DNA of 64,000 bases, taken from Ignavibacteria bacterium. Lineage in GTDB: Bacteria; Bacteroidota; Ignavibacteria; Tepidaquicellales; Tepidaquicellaceae. Every line of letters starts with the position of its first letter. The stretch's first letter is position 1. The DNA lies in NCBI GenBank assembly GCA_041649015.1, contig JBAZNU010000003.1, positions 434,001 to 498,000 of the forward strand. The letters run 5' to 3'. Under the pieces are notes generated by a model. That model was not told where the DNA came from, made no database searches, and saw nothing but the letters and a program-made list of their open reading frames with translations. Positions 34,833-45,304 of this stretch are shown one piece after another. The translations under genes were made by a program, and so were the position numbers.

Positions 34833-36911
34833 ATGAATAAAAGAATTTATAATATTTTCTTTGGCTTATTTATAGCCTTTGTATTTACTCTTAATACGGG
34901 TTTTGCTCAAACCATTAAATCGGATGTATTCGACCTCGGAAAAATGTGGACTTTTGAACACGCTCCCGTTGACTACTTCGAAAAAACTTATGGTTTTAAA
35001 GCAACTCAGGAATGGCTCGAAGACGTTAAACTCTCTGCAGTTAGATTTGGTAACGGGTGTTCTTCGTCTTTTATTTCTGAGGATGGACTCGTTATGACAA
35101 ATCATCACTGCGGAAGAGGATATGTTTCTACTGTTATGAGTGAAGGAGAAGACCTCAGCAGAACAGGCTTCTACGCAAAGACTCTTGCTGATGAAAGACC
35201 CGTTCCAACTTTGTGGGTCGATCAACTTCAGAAAACAATCGATGTAACTAAAGATATTATTTCTGCTATGGATGCGACTAACACGAATGAGGAAAAGGCT
35301 AAGATTAAAGCCGATAAAATAAAAGAAATCGAATCAAAGTATAACACTGAAACAGGTTTGAAATGCAATGTGATTACTTTCTACAACGGCGGAATGTACA
35401 TGCTTTACTGCTACAAAAGATTTAATGATGTAAGGCTTGTCTTCTCTCCTGAAAACTATGTTGCAGGTTTTGGAGGCGACCCCGATAACTTTACTTATCC
35501 TCGCTACGATTTCGATTGCGCCTTCTTCAGGGTTTACGAGAACGGTCAACCTTTAAAATCTAAAAACTTCTTCACATGGAGTAAGAACGGAGCCGAAGAC
35601 GGTGAGACTGTATTCGTAATTGGAAATCCCGGTAGTACTGAAAGATTAAAGACTATAGCTCAACTCGAATTTGCAAGAGATTATACTGTCCCGGCAGGGC
35701 TTTATCAATTAAACTTCATGGCTGAGTATCTCGCCCAATTTATAAAAAACAACCCCGATAAAGAACTTCGTTACCAAAATACTTTGTATGGAGTTTTAAA
35801 TTCTCAAAAAGTTTACAAAGGTCTTTATAAAGCATTGAAAGATAATGATATGATGGCAAGGAAGAAAGACTTTGAAGATATTCAAAAGGCAAAGATTGAT
35901 GCTTCTATGGAAATGAAATCGAAATACGGAAACATCTGGAATGAAATTGAAGAAGGGTCAAAAGATTATGCAAAGATTTTTAATGATATAACCGGCTATG
36001 AAGTGCCTAATCGGTTTCAATCAAGATATGTTGCTATTGCAAAAATTATCGTTAGAAATACTTTTGCTGGTAAGGTGACTCCTGATTCTTTGATTACCGC
36101 TGTTTATGACAATCTTGACTCAGATTATAATAAAGGACTTCTTGAACTTGACATGAATATCGTTTACGATAATCTTGGAAACGATAATGCTGTTGTTAAA
36201 TCAGCATTTAATAACAATGATAGGGTGGGTGCTGTTCAGTATGTACTCGAAAACTCAATGTTGACGAACAAAGACGGTGCGATGAAACTTGCTAAAATGT
36301 CTGCAGATGAACTTAAATTAGTAAAAGACCCGATCATCAAGTTTATTATGAACTCTAAATCTACTCTCGGAGGATTGCAGGCAAAAAGAAAGGAAATTGA
36401 CGCTCGAATTAGTATTAATGGACAAATGCTCGGTCAGGCACTCTTTGGATTGTATGGTACTTCCATACCTCCCGACGCAACTTTAACACTTAGAATTGCC
36501 GATGGTGTGGTAAAATCATTTGAGTATAATGGTACTATTGCACCTCCGTTTACTACCTTCTACGGTCTATACGATAGGTATTACTCTCATGGCAAGAAAT
36601 ATCCATGGACACTTCCCGAAAGATGGAAAAATCCGCCTTCTGAATTTAAACTTGAAACACCTTACAATTTGGTTTCAACTAATGATATTATCGGAGGAAA
36701 CTCTGGTAGCGCAATGATTAACAAAAACGCTGAAGTAGTCGGACTCGTTTTTGACGGCAATATTGAAAGCCTTCCTGGTAGGTATATATTTACAACTGAA
36801 TTTAACAGAACGGTCTCCGTTGATTCGAGAGGCTTACTCGAAGCAGTTAAGAATCTTTACAAAGCAAATAGACTTGCTTACGAAATGGAAAATGGAAAGA
36901 TGTTAAAGTAA
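34833..36911 (+). CDS. S46 family dipeptidyl-peptidase (DPP7/DPP11 type)
   Basis: The 692-residue secreted serine peptidase has a signal peptide (MNKRIYNIFFGLFIAFVFTLNTGFA). The catalytic His is in MTNHHCGRGY (about residue 90) and the catalytic Ser in GGNSGSAMINK (about 624), with GGDPDNFTYPR between. The family removes dipeptides from peptide N-termini in the periplasm; whether it prefers acidic or hydrophobic residues cannot be decided here. It is divergent from the nos operon and ends at a strong terminator. Confidence 0.95.
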   Translation: MNKRIYNIFFGLFIAFVFTLNTGFAQTIKSDVFDLGKMWTFEHAPVDYFEKTYGFKATQEWLEDVKLSAVRFGNGCSSSFISEDGLVMTNHHCGRGYVSTVMSEGEDLSRTGFYAKTLADERPVPTLWVDQLQKTIDVTKDIISAMDATNTNEEKAKIKADKIKEIESKYNTETGLKCNVITFYNGGMYMLYCYKRFNDVRLVFSPENYVAGFGGDPDNFTYPRYDFDCAFFRVYENGQPLKSKNFFTWSKNGAEDGETVFVIGNPGSTERLKTIAQLEFARDYTVPAGLYQLNFMAEYLAQFIKNNPDKELRYQNTLYGVLNSQKVYKGLYKALKDNDMMARKKDFEDIQKAKIDASMEMKSKYGNIWNEIEEGSKDYAKIFNDITGYEVPNRFQSRYVAIAKIIVRNTFAGKVTPDSLITAVYDNLDSDYNKGLLELDMNIVYDNLGNDNAVVKSAFNNNDRVGAVQYVLENSMLTNKDGAMKLAKMSADELKLVKDPIIKFIMNSKSTLGGLQAKRKEIDARISINGQMLGQALFGLYGTSIPPDATLTLRIADGVVKSFEYNGTIAPPFTTFYGLYDRYYSHGKKYPWTLPERWKNPPSEFKLETPYNLVSTNDIIGGNSGSAMINKNAEVVGLVFDGNIESLPGRYIFTTEFNRTVSVDSRGLLEAVKNLYKANRLAYEMENGKMLK

Positions 36912-36931
36912 ATTATTATTTCAATAATTAT

Positions 36932-36967
36932 AACCCCGTTGTTTTTTAACAACGGGGTTTTCTTTTA
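36932..36967 (+). terminator. Intrinsic terminator after the S46 peptidase gene
   Basis: AACCCCGTTGTT and AACAACGGGGTT form a perfect 12-bp stem with a TTTT loop, followed by TTTTCTTTT, 20 nt after the stop codon. Confidence 0.95.
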
Positions 36968-37110
36968 TAGCAAACAAATATTCTGTTAATAAAATAGTCA
37001 AATTTTAAAGTGACTGAGTTGATAAATTATTCAATAGTATAAAATCAATTTTAGATGTATTTTTACCACTTGTTATCCTTAAGATTAATTTAATTTAAAA
37101 CAAGAACAAT

Positions 37111-39204
37111 ATGCAGGAGATACTTAATCAGTTAAAAGAACTATCTAACAATCTTTACTGGACTTGGAATAATGATTTTCACGAGATTATGGAAGAAATA
37201 AATAAGGATTACTGGAAATGGTCTTCAAAGAATCCAGTAAAATTTCTTAATGCTATTGACAAAGGATATCTCTTCGATGTAATCGAAAAAAGAAACCTCA
37301 GATACAGAATACATAATCTTTACAGGGAGTACAGAAAATATATTACTTCTAAAGAAACTTACTTTGAAAAGAAATATTATAAGACTGAAAAGCCGGAGAT
37401 TTGCTACCTTTCAGCAGAATATGGACTTGCTAAAAGTCTCAGGTTTTATTCCGGCGGTTTGGGAACGCTTTCTGGCGATCATCTTAAATCAGCGTCAGAC
37501 CTCGGAATTCCTCTTGTCGCAGTAGGTCTGGCTTACTCATATGGATATTTCAGACAGATTATCACAGATGACAATAGGCAATCTGAACTTTATGAGTTAA
37601 ACGATTTTGACTCTATGCCAATGCGTCTTGTGCTTGATGAAGAATACAGACCGTTAAAAATTACTATTGAATTACCGGGAAGAAAACTCTATGCTCAAAT
37701 TTGGCAATTAAATGTCGGTAGAATTAATCTTTATATGCTTGATACTTTTGTTGATGAAAATAATGTTGATGATAAACGCATAACTGATATTCTTTACGGT
37801 GGAGAAGCGGAAAAGCGAATTCTGCAGGAAATACTCCTCGGTATCGGCGGTATGAGAGTCCTTGAATTACTCGGAATCGAAGCTAAAGCGTTTCATATTA
37901 ATGAGGGACATTCTGCTTTTCTTACCTTTGAAAGAATTAAGAATACTATGAAAAAACATGGTATCGGGTTCAAAGAAGCGAAAGATTTTTGCTATTATTC
38001 AAACATATTTACAACACATACACCCGTACCTGCTGGTATTGATATTTTTCCAAGATGGATGTTCGAAAAGTATTTTGGAACCTTTGCAGCAGAAGAACTG
38101 AAAATTGATTTTAATAGGCTTTTTGAAGAGGGTAATAATTTGTACGGTCAGTCAATGGTAGATAACTTCAACATGGCATACTTAGCTATTAATAATTCCA
38201 ATTTCATAAACGGCGTAAGTAAACTTCACGGTGAAATATCACGAAAGATGTGGGCTTTACCCGATACCCGCTCGCAGATTGATTCAATTACAAACGGAGT
38301 TCACACTAAAACGTATCTCTCAAGTGTTTCTGAGAGAATATATAAAAATCATTTTGGAAATGATTGGTTTAATGTTGAGAATATCTGGGGAAAAATTGCT
38401 GAATTACCGGATGAAACTTTATGGTCTTTGAGAAATAAAAACAGAAAGAAACTTGTTAACTTTGTTAGAGAAAGAACTGCTGACAATATAAAGATACATC
38501 ATGAAAGTGAAGATAAAATTGCCGAAGCATATTCTTTGCTGGATGATTCTGCTCTAACTATTGGATTTGCAAGAAGGTTCGCTACATATAAACGCGGTAC
38601 ACTTGTTTTGCGCGATATTGATAGACTTAAAAAGTTAATGGACGATAATAAGAGAAAAGTTCAGTTCATCTTCTCTGGAAAAGCTCATCCAAAAGATGAA
38701 CCTGGTAAGAACTTCATCCATGAAATTCTTAAATTTGCGCATAACAACGGACATAAAAACAATATTATATTTCTTGATAACTACGATTTGGATGTTGCCA
38801 AGAGTCTTGTAGGTGGTTGTGATGTTTGGTTGAACAATCCTAGAAAACCACTCGAAGCCTCTGGAACAAGCGGTATGAAGGTTATTGCCAACGGAGGTAT
38901 TAATCTCTCTATAACTGATGGATGGTGGGTAGAAGGTTTCTCAAAAGAAACAGGTTGGGAAATAAAAAGTCCTGAAAATTATGATACATTGTCTGATGAT
39001 GAAATTAACAATTTTGAGAGCAAATCTTTATACGATACACTTGAGAAAGAAATTATTCCTATGTTTTATGATAGGGATAAAAGAGATATTCCTGTTAACT
39101 GGATTAATATGATTCGAGGATCAATTAGAGTTTTGACTCCTTTTTTTAATACTGGCAGAATGGTAAAGGAATATCATGAAAAGTTTTATTCTAAAGTCAG
39201 ATAA
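37111..39204 (+). CDS. glgP: Alpha-glucan (glycogen) phosphorylase, short form
   Basis: The 697-residue enzyme releases glucose-1-phosphate from glycogen. Its DUF3417-like N-terminus (LSNNLYWTWN) marks the short bacterial/archaeal phosphorylase type. Conserved segments include EYGLAKSLRFYSGGLGTLSGDHLK and EASGTSGMKVIANGG, in which Lys (about 589) binds PLP. It pairs functionally with glgA at 48028-49461, although the two are not linked. Confidence 0.95.
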   Translation: MQEILNQLKELSNNLYWTWNNDFHEIMEEINKDYWKWSSKNPVKFLNAIDKGYLFDVIEKRNLRYRIHNLYREYRKYITSKETYFEKKYYKTEKPEICYLSAEYGLAKSLRFYSGGLGTLSGDHLKSASDLGIPLVAVGLAYSYGYFRQIITDDNRQSELYELNDFDSMPMRLVLDEEYRPLKITIELPGRKLYAQIWQLNVGRINLYMLDTFVDENNVDDKRITDILYGGEAEKRILQEILLGIGGMRVLELLGIEAKAFHINEGHSAFLTFERIKNTMKKHGIGFKEAKDFCYYSNIFTTHTPVPAGIDIFPRWMFEKYFGTFAAEELKIDFNRLFEEGNNLYGQSMVDNFNMAYLAINNSNFINGVSKLHGEISRKMWALPDTRSQIDSITNGVHTKTYLSSVSERIYKNHFGNDWFNVENIWGKIAELPDETLWSLRNKNRKKLVNFVRERTADNIKIHHESEDKIAEAYSLLDDSALTIGFARRFATYKRGTLVLRDIDRLKKLMDDNKRKVQFIFSGKAHPKDEPGKNFIHEILKFAHNNGHKNNIIFLDNYDLDVAKSLVGGCDVWLNNPRKPLEASGTSGMKVIANGGINLSITDGWWVEGFSKETGWEIKSPENYDTLSDDEINNFESKSLYDTLEKEIIPMFYDRDKRDIPVNWINMIRGSIRVLTPFFNTGRMVKEYHEKFYSKVR

Positions 39205-39230
39205 AATCTTTTTAATTTTATTATAATTTT

Positions 39231-40181
39231 ATGGAAAAGATAATGATAATCGGGTGTTCAGGACAGATTGGTTCTGAACTTACTTTAGCATTGAGAGGTG
39301 TCTTTGGCGGTGAAAATGTTTTTGCTACCGATATAAAACAAGCACCGGCTGATATTATCGATAGCGGACCGTTTCAGATTCTGGATGTAATGAATGAAAA
39401 AAACCTAATTCATTTTGTTATTCGTAATAAGATAACTCAGGTTTATCACCTCGCTGCTGTACTTTCTGGCAATGCCGAAAAACTTCCTTTGCAAGCTTGG
39501 GATATTAACATGAAAAGTCTCATGAACATCTTAAACCTTGGAAAAGACAATGGTCTTAAAAAAATTTTCTGGCCAAGTTCAATTGCTGTTTTCGGTCCAA
39601 CAACTCCAAGGATTAATACACCTCAACTCACAATCATGGAACCGTCAACAGTATATGGTATCTCAAAACTTGCGGGCGAGAGATGGTGTGAATATTATTA
39701 CTATAAATATGGACTCGATGTTAGAAGTATTCGATATCCAGGCCTTATAAGTTATAAAACTGAAGCAGGCGGAGGTACTACTGATTATGCTGTTGAAATA
39801 TTCTACGATGCTGTTAAGAAAAAGAAGTATGAATGTTTCTTAAAAGAAGATGCAAGTCTGCCTATGATGTTTATGCCTGACGCTATTGAGTCAACTATTA
39901 ATCTTATGGAAGCTGAAGCTGATAAACTTTCTATTCATTCAAGTTATAATCTTGGTGGTATTAGTTTTAATCCCGCTGAGATTGCTCAAGCAATAAAAAA
40001 CCACATCCCTGAGTTTGAAATAACTTACAAACCGGATTTTAGGCAGAAGATTGCTGAATCATGGCCTGCAAGTATTGACGATAGTGTGGCAAGAAAAGAC
40101 TGGGGCTGCAAATATGATTATGACCTTACTAAAATGACTAAAGTTATGTTCCAGGAAATCAGCAATAAATTAAAGATGTAA
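39231..40181 (+). CDS. L-threonine 3-dehydrogenase, epimerase-like SDR type
   Basis: The 316-residue extended SDR begins IMIIGCSGQIGSEL (NAD-binding glycine motif) and carries the catalytic YGISK. The stretches RYPGLIS, GGGTTDYAVEIFYDA and LPMMFMPDA are typical of the NAD-dependent threonine dehydrogenases that resemble UDP-galactose epimerase. It oxidises threonine to 2-amino-3-ketobutyrate, which Kbl would cleave to glycine and acetyl-CoA; no kbl gene is in the window. It lies 26 nt after glgP. Confidence 0.88.
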   Translation: MEKIMIIGCSGQIGSELTLALRGVFGGENVFATDIKQAPADIIDSGPFQILDVMNEKNLIHFVIRNKITQVYHLAAVLSGNAEKLPLQAWDINMKSLMNILNLGKDNGLKKIFWPSSIAVFGPTTPRINTPQLTIMEPSTVYGISKLAGERWCEYYYYKYGLDVRSIRYPGLISYKTEAGGGTTDYAVEIFYDAVKKKKYECFLKEDASLPMMFMPDAIESTINLMEAEADKLSIHSSYNLGGISFNPAEIAQAIKNHIPEFEITYKPDFRQKIAESWPASIDDSVARKDWGCKYDYDLTKMTKVMFQEISNKLKM

Positions 40182-40189
40182 ATATTAAG

Positions 40190-40218
40190 GGCTGATTCTT
40201 CAATTATCAGCCTTTTTA
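40190..40218 (+). terminator. Intrinsic terminator after the threonine dehydrogenase gene
   Basis: GGCTGAT and ATCAGCC form a 7-bp stem with a 9-nt loop, followed by TTTTT, 9 nt after the stop codon. The next gene starts only 8 nt later, so readthrough may be needed for its expression. Confidence 0.8.
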
Positions 40219-40226
40219 TCATACAA

Positions 40227-41105
40227 ATGAGTTTCCACGATAAAATACCTCAACACAGAAAAGGACTCGTTTATATTTCTGTAACAGCCCTTCTTTGGAG
40301 TTCAAGTGGTTTGTTCATAAAAGTTCTATCGGATCTCAATGCTTTTCAGATTTCATTTTATCGTTCGATAATTGCAGCTCTGACAATTTTTATAATCCTT
40401 TATATTAAGGAAAAAAGGATTACATTTGAAACTGATAAATTAACAATTCTTGCATCAGTATTTTATTCGGGTATTTTAATATTCTTTGTTCTTGCGAATA
40501 AACTTACTACTTCTGCAAATGCTATTTTTCTTCAGTTTACTGCACCCATATATTTACTGTTCCTTGAACCGTTATTCCTAAAGACCAAATTCAGGAGAAA
40601 AGACCTCGTAACGATTATAATTTGTGTTTGCGGTATGTTTCTTTTCTTCATGGGTAAACTTGAGATAGGGAATATATACGGAAACCTAATAGCAATACTC
40701 GCAGGTATATGTTTTGCTTTGTTTTCATTGTTCGTTAAATGGAAGAAAACGAGTGGAAGTAATAATACTATTTTAAGTGTAGTCTACGGAAACCTGCTTA
40801 TTGGAATTATATGCTTTCCTTTGGTAAATAGCGAGCTAACTTTATCGCCAACAGAATTTTTCATCTTATTCTATATGGGTGTTGTTCAGATAGGAATAAG
40901 CTATTTTATATTCAATATTGGAATAAGATATGTTTCAGCAACCGAATCTATGGTTATTGGAATGCTTGAAGCAATCTTTAATCCTATTTGGGTATTTCTT
41001 GGAGTTGGTGAGGTGCCGGCACCTTCAGCGGTTGCGGGGGGATTAATAATTCTTGCTGCAATATTATTCCATAATTTTCTTCCCATTAAGAAAACAATTA
41101 AATAA
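40227..41105 (+). CDS. EamA (DMT superfamily) transporter
   Basis: The 292-residue protein has ten predicted membrane helices in two repeated five-helix EamA halves (ALLWSSSGLFIKVLSDLNAF; GICFALFSLFVKWKKTSG). EamA proteins export or import small metabolites such as amino acids; the substrate is not known. Its start is 8 nt after the preceding terminator. Threonine-related transport would suit the neighbour, but that is only a guess. Confidence 0.88.
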   Translation: MSFHDKIPQHRKGLVYISVTALLWSSSGLFIKVLSDLNAFQISFYRSIIAALTIFIILYIKEKRITFETDKLTILASVFYSGILIFFVLANKLTTSANAIFLQFTAPIYLLFLEPLFLKTKFRRKDLVTIIICVCGMFLFFMGKLEIGNIYGNLIAILAGICFALFSLFVKWKKTSGSNNTILSVVYGNLLIGIICFPLVNSELTLSPTEFFILFYMGVVQIGISYFIFNIGIRYVSATESMVIGMLEAIFNPIWVFLGVGEVPAPSAVAGGLIILAAILFHNFLPIKKTIK

Positions 41106-41318
41106 AAATAAAACTTACATAAATAAATTACAGAGTTTTGTAATATTTAACAGAATGAAGTTTTTACTCTTCTTAAATGCCTCTCTTATGCTTCCGTAGT
41201 TCGTATATCAACTTAATCGTGTCGAAAAGTTTTCAGTTTCTGTTTGCTATTTATAAAAAGTTGATAATCCGGCTTACGGGCTTCAGGAGAGTTTTAGTAT
41301 ACTATTATGTCCAAAAGA

Positions 41319-42119
41319 TTATTTAAAGAGAAAATTTACAATGTTTTTTGCAAAAAATTCTGGAAGCTGATACATCAATCCGTGACCTGTACCTTCTATA
41401 ACACTTAATATTGGTGAATTTATTAATTGCGAAAGCACATACGAATTTTCGCATGGTACAACCTTGTCTTCCTTGCCGCAAATTATCAAAACAGGAATTT
41501 GTAACTTATTCAAGAGTGTTTCTGATCCTCCCCCGAGTTTTAACCAATCCTGAACTGCTTCATACTGTAATTTTAAAGTTTCAGGATTGAAGGATTCTTG
41601 AACATTGGGTAAATATTTCCATGGTCTCTTATGTAATGCAAGCCAGCTATCAGGAAATAGCGTATTTATTAATTCTAATGGCGAGGAAAAAGGATTTGAA
41701 AGAATATTACTAACATTGTCTGCTGGATTAATCGTTTTTGTTCCGCCGCAATTCGTAGCATACAAAATAAGTCTATGTACTCTTTCGGAATGATTGATTG
41801 CAAACATTTGAGCAACAAATCCTCCCATTGACCAACCGAGAACATTTGTCTTCTCTATGTTCAGTTTATTCAATATCGTGTGAACATCATCAGCTAAAGT
41901 ATTAATCGAGAATGAACCGGATAAATTCTTGCTATATCCAACACCTCTGTAATCGAAAAGTATAAGAGTAAAATATTCTTGAAGAATTTTAATTAATTCT
42001 GTGCTCCATAAATCCATCGTCGAAGCAAATCCAGTACACATAATCAATGGTTCCCCCGAACCCAATATTTTATATGCAATTATTGCGTCCGGAGAATTTA
42101 CAAACTTTAGATCATCCAT
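41319..42119 (-). CDS. Alpha/beta hydrolase
   Basis: The 266-residue protein has an alpha/beta hydrolase fold with nucleophile elbow GWSMGG, acid Asp in ICGKEDKVVP and catalytic His in EGTGHGLM. The oxyanion region is CTGFAS. It has no signal peptide and resembles the broad MhpC/esterase group. The substrate is unknown. It is 32 nt downstream of the small unknown gene on the same strand. Confidence 0.85.
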   Translation of the reverse strand: MDDLKFVNSPDAIIAYKILGSGEPLIMCTGFASTMDLWSTELIKILQEYFTLILFDYRGVGYSKNLSGSFSINTLADDVHTILNKLNIEKTNVLGWSMGGFVAQMFAINHSERVHRLILYATNCGGTKTINPADNVSNILSNPFSSPLELINTLFPDSWLALHKRPWKYLPNVQESFNPETLKLQYEAVQDWLKLGGGSETLLNKLQIPVLIICGKEDKVVPCENSYVLSQLINSPILSVIEGTGHGLMYQLPEFFAKNIVNFLFK

Positions 42120-42151
42120 TATTATACATTAAAAACGAACTGTTACTTACT

Positions 42152-42418
42152 TCAGTTTGAGTGTTTTGTATAAGAAGTTAATAGCTTACATTTCGGCGTA
42201 TTGCACACACCTACTTTTTTAAGCTTCCAGTAGGATTTAATGTATTTCTCTATGCTCTTGTTAACGGTCTCTTGCGATTTTAATTCAGCAAGATAATTGT
42301 ACCTACCGATATAATCTTTTTCAATTTCGAGAAAAACCAGATCGGTGATATCAGGAGGACATTTATACCTAAAATGGTGAAACTTCTTGTATAAAATATC
42401 CTCGGTTATTTCCTTCAT
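42152..42418 (-). CDS. Small protein of unknown function
   Basis: The 88 residues are mostly helical and charged (KSQETVNKSIEKYIKSYWKL), with three cysteines, two of them in CNTPKC near the C-terminus. No signal or membrane segment. I do not recognise it. It lies between ktrA and the hydrolase gene on the same strand. Confidence 0.5.
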   Translation of the reverse strand: MKEITEDILYKKFHHFRYKCPPDITDLVFLEIEKDYIGRYNYLAELKSQETVNKSIEKYIKSYWKLKKVGVCNTPKCKLLTSYTKHSN

Positions 42419-42550
42419 AAATATGTTTTTACTTATTCGAAAAATGAGATTCGTCTCATGCTTAATGTAAGGAATTTAATCATAAATGGTAACTCTATTA
42501 ATTTACTCCAACTTTAAAAGAAAAATTATAAAAATAAACTTTTATTTGTT

Positions 42551-43204
42551 CTAAAAATTATTACCGTTAAGAAATTCAGTAGTTTTACATAAGATCAGCA
42601 ATATATTATCAGGAATTAACTTTAAATCGGGTGATGGATTAACATCAATCGTATCCCGCAAAACATCTTTTATTCCAATCACTGAGTAACCGTATTTTTT
42701 TCTCAGATCAAGTTCTCTTAAACTTTTACCTATAAAATTATCGGGAACCACAATTTCAACAATACCATATTCAGGGGCGAGCGGAATATGAGCAATCAGA
42801 TTACTTAATGTTAGGCTTTCAGCGAGCCTTTCGGCAATATCACGTTCTGGGTAAATTACTTCGTTTACTTTAAGTGCGTTTAGCACTTTTGCATGGTCTT
42901 CGTTTCTAACTTTAGCAATAATTCTTCTTACACCCAAGTCTTTAAGATAAAGTACAAGCAAAGTACTCGTTCCGACATCGGATGCGGTTGCAACTATTAC
43001 CGTATCAACATCTTTGTCTATAAACTCTTTCAAAGTTCTTAAGTCCAATGCATCCGCTATGACAGCCTCAGTCACATAATCCTTTATATCTTCAATTTTT
43101 TTCTTATCAATATCTATTGCAATAACCTGGTTGTTTAATTTCGAAAGAGAAACAGCAAGATTAAACCCGAACCTTCCGACTCCTATTACTACAAATTGTT
43201 TCAT
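42551..43204 (-). CDS. ktrA: KtrA/TrkA-type potassium uptake regulatory subunit
   Basis: The 217-residue protein has an RCK_N Rossmann domain (VVIGVGRFGFNLA, then the acidic VIAIDIDKKK) and a C-terminal RCK_C domain (YGIVEIVVPDNFIGKSLRELDLRKKYG). The octameric ring gates the KtrB channel in response to nucleotides. It follows ktrB by 17 nt, so the pair is cotranscribed. Confidence 0.93.
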   Translation of the reverse strand: MKQFVVIGVGRFGFNLAVSLSKLNNQVIAIDIDKKKIEDIKDYVTEAVIADALDLRTLKEFIDKDVDTVIVATASDVGTSTLLVLYLKDLGVRRIIAKVRNEDHAKVLNALKVNEVIYPERDIAERLAESLTLSNLIAHIPLAPEYGIVEIVVPDNFIGKSLRELDLRKKYGYSVIGIKDVLRDTIDVNPSPDLKLIPDNILLILCKTTEFLNGNNF

Positions 43205-43221
43205 TATTATTTTATAATATT

Positions 43222-44583
43222 TTATACAATCAATATGTTTGCGTCAGGATATTTATAAAACTCACTTTTTACACCACCCCCAATAGCATAACCAATTATT
43301 AAAGGTCCAACCCTTCCGATTAACATTGTCAGCGATAAAATAATTTTACCTATAAAAGATAATTCCGGAGTAAATCCAGCTGAAATTCCGTTATTACCAA
43401 GAGCTGAAACCGTTTCAAATAATATATGCAGAAACTCCTGGTTTTCTGTCATAGTAAGGAGAAGAACTGAAATAAAAATCCATGATAATCCCATAAGCAT
43501 TATTGAGAATGCTCTTGTTAAATTAACAGGTTTTATTGTACGCTTAAAAACATTTACATTCTTCTTGTCAAAAATAAATGTGAACAAAGCCAGTACTAAT
43601 GAGGCAAACACTGTGGTTTTTATACCGCCTCCGGTTCCGCTGGGAGAGGCACCTATAAACATTAAAAATACCATTGCAAAAAGTGAAGCATTGCTTAGGA
43701 TTCCGACATTCACCGTATTAAAACCCGCCGATGTTGATGAAGTACCTGACTGAAAAAAAGCTGTCAACACTAAATTATATTCGTGATTTTTCGGATTTAA
43801 TCCCTCAGATAAAATCAGAAAAAGCGTACCGGCTATTATCAAAGATACTGATGTTGTTAAAGCAAGTTTTGAATGTGTTGATAATTGTGCCCTGCTGTTT
43901 TTCTTCCTTAATTTCTTTGCGTACATTGATAAATCATAAATCACAAAAAATCCGAGACTCCCTGCGTATGAAGTCGCAATAATTGAAAAGTTTACAAAAT
44001 AGTCATTATGAAAACCTGCCAAATTATCCCTGAACAAAGAAAATCCCGCTGTACAAAATGCAGAGATACTGTGAAAAACACCCAGTCTTAATGCTTCGAA
44101 AAATCCATAATCATTCGTCCAGTATACTGTCAGCAATAAAGCCGAAACTCCTTCAATAATAAAAGTATATTTAAAAACTTTCCTAGTAAACAGCATGAGA
44201 TCTAGTTTCGAAGTGCTGATTGATTCTCTAATCATAACCTTATTAAAAAATGATAACCTTCCTCCCAATAAAATAACCGCAAGAGCAAAAAACAACATAT
44301 ACCCTATATTCCCAACCTGTATGAGCATCATAATAACAAATTGTCCAAAGTACGTGAAATAATTTGCAGTATCTACAATGATCAATCCTGTTCCTGAAAT
44401 TGCAGATGTGGTGGTAAAAACAGCATCAATAATTGATAGAGAGTTATTTTCTGCTAAAGAAACGGGCAGCATCAACAATATACTACCTGCTGTAATGAAA
44501 ATCAGATAACCGAGTAATAAGGTTTGTGCAGTAGTAAACTTTTCAAATATGTTTTTCTTTCTATCCTTGATATGCAATATCAT
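43222..44583 (-). CDS. ktrB: KtrB/TrkH-type potassium (Na+-dependent) transporter
   Basis: The 453-residue integral membrane protein has four channel-like pore loops with filter glycines in SAISGTGLIIV, SAFCTAGFSLF, SSTSAGFNTV and NNGISAGFTPE. With KtrA it imports potassium. It is the first gene of a two-gene operon. The 316-nt upstream region is shared with the divergent 44900 gene. Confidence 0.94.
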   Translation of the reverse strand: MILHIKDRKKNIFEKFTTAQTLLLGYLIFITAGSILLMLPVSLAENNSLSIIDAVFTTTSAISGTGLIIVDTANYFTYFGQFVIMMLIQVGNIGYMLFFALAVILLGGRLSFFNKVMIRESISTSKLDLMLFTRKVFKYTFIIEGVSALLLTVYWTNDYGFFEALRLGVFHSISAFCTAGFSLFRDNLAGFHNDYFVNFSIIATSYAGSLGFFVIYDLSMYAKKLRKKNSRAQLSTHSKLALTTSVSLIIAGTLFLILSEGLNPKNHEYNLVLTAFFQSGTSSTSAGFNTVNVGILSNASLFAMVFLMFIGASPSGTGGGIKTTVFASLVLALFTFIFDKKNVNVFKRTIKPVNLTRAFSIMLMGLSWIFISVLLLTMTENQEFLHILFETVSALGNNGISAGFTPELSFIGKIILSLTMLIGRVGPLIIGYAIGGGVKSEFYKYPDANILIV

Positions 44584-44899
44584 TGTTTTGAGATATCATT
44601 CGCAGAATTTGATTTCTCTAACTATAAGTGACAGTTTCGTTTATCCTTCTTAAAATATGATTTTAATAAATATACTTATAGTTAAAGTTTAAATCTATAT
44701 AAATTATCTTCAAATAAAATCATCAATGCAAAATATAATCGTGGCCTAAATATTCTTTTTTTAAAATAGTATGGCAAACAAGGAGAACTTATAACAATTC
44801 TGTTTATTGTAATTATTTCTGATAAAATATGTTTGTAATATGTATAATTATAAAGTATAATTAAGTATATTTATTCAAAATAAAAACAACTATTAATTT
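44584..44899. other. Gene-free AT-rich divergent promoter region
   Basis: This 316-nt gap between ktrB and the lipocalin-like gene holds no convincing ORF. The last 100 nt contain repeated TATAATTA/AAGTATA strings but no defined operator. Confidence 0.5.
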
Positions 44900-45304
44900 A
44901 TGAGTAAAAAAATTACTAGAGGATTTAAATACATTCTAAGTATATTTCTGTTAAGTCTTGCATTCACAGGTGCAGAATGCGAGAATATACTGAATAACTT
45001 AGTTGCAGGAGATGTGACAGGATCCTGGCAACTCGTTAAAATGGAGGGAAATCTCCAGGATGTATGTCTTGGTGAAATTGCAACCTTCAATAACGGGACT
45101 GCAATTCTTCGCTGTCCGGGAGCAACTTCAATTACAAAAAGTTACACATATTCAAACAATGTTTTGACGTACACATCCACAGGAGTGTCGTATACGGTTT
45201 CATTTACACAGGTAAACGGAGTCGATAAAATGATTTTTCGTGCATCTGGAATTGAACGTGTTTTAACTTACGATAAATATTCTACTATGGAGGTAACAAA
45301 ATGA
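44900..45304 (+). CDS. Exported lipocalin-like small protein
   Basis: The 134-residue protein has a signal sequence (ILSIFLLSLAFTGA). The remainder is beta-rich and begins GSWQLVKMEG, as in lipocalin-like domains of Bacteroidota. Four cysteines, including one in GAEC, may form disulfides or, less likely, a lipid anchor. Its stop overlaps the start of the metalloprotease gene (ATGA), so the two are translated together. A role as inhibitor or partner of that protease is possible but unproven. Confidence 0.7.
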   Translation: MSKKITRGFKYILSIFLLSLAFTGAECENILNNLVAGDVTGSWQLVKMEGNLQDVCLGEIATFNNGTAILRCPGATSITKSYTYSNNVLTYTSTGVSYTVSFTQVNGVDKMIFRASGIERVLTYDKYSTMEVTK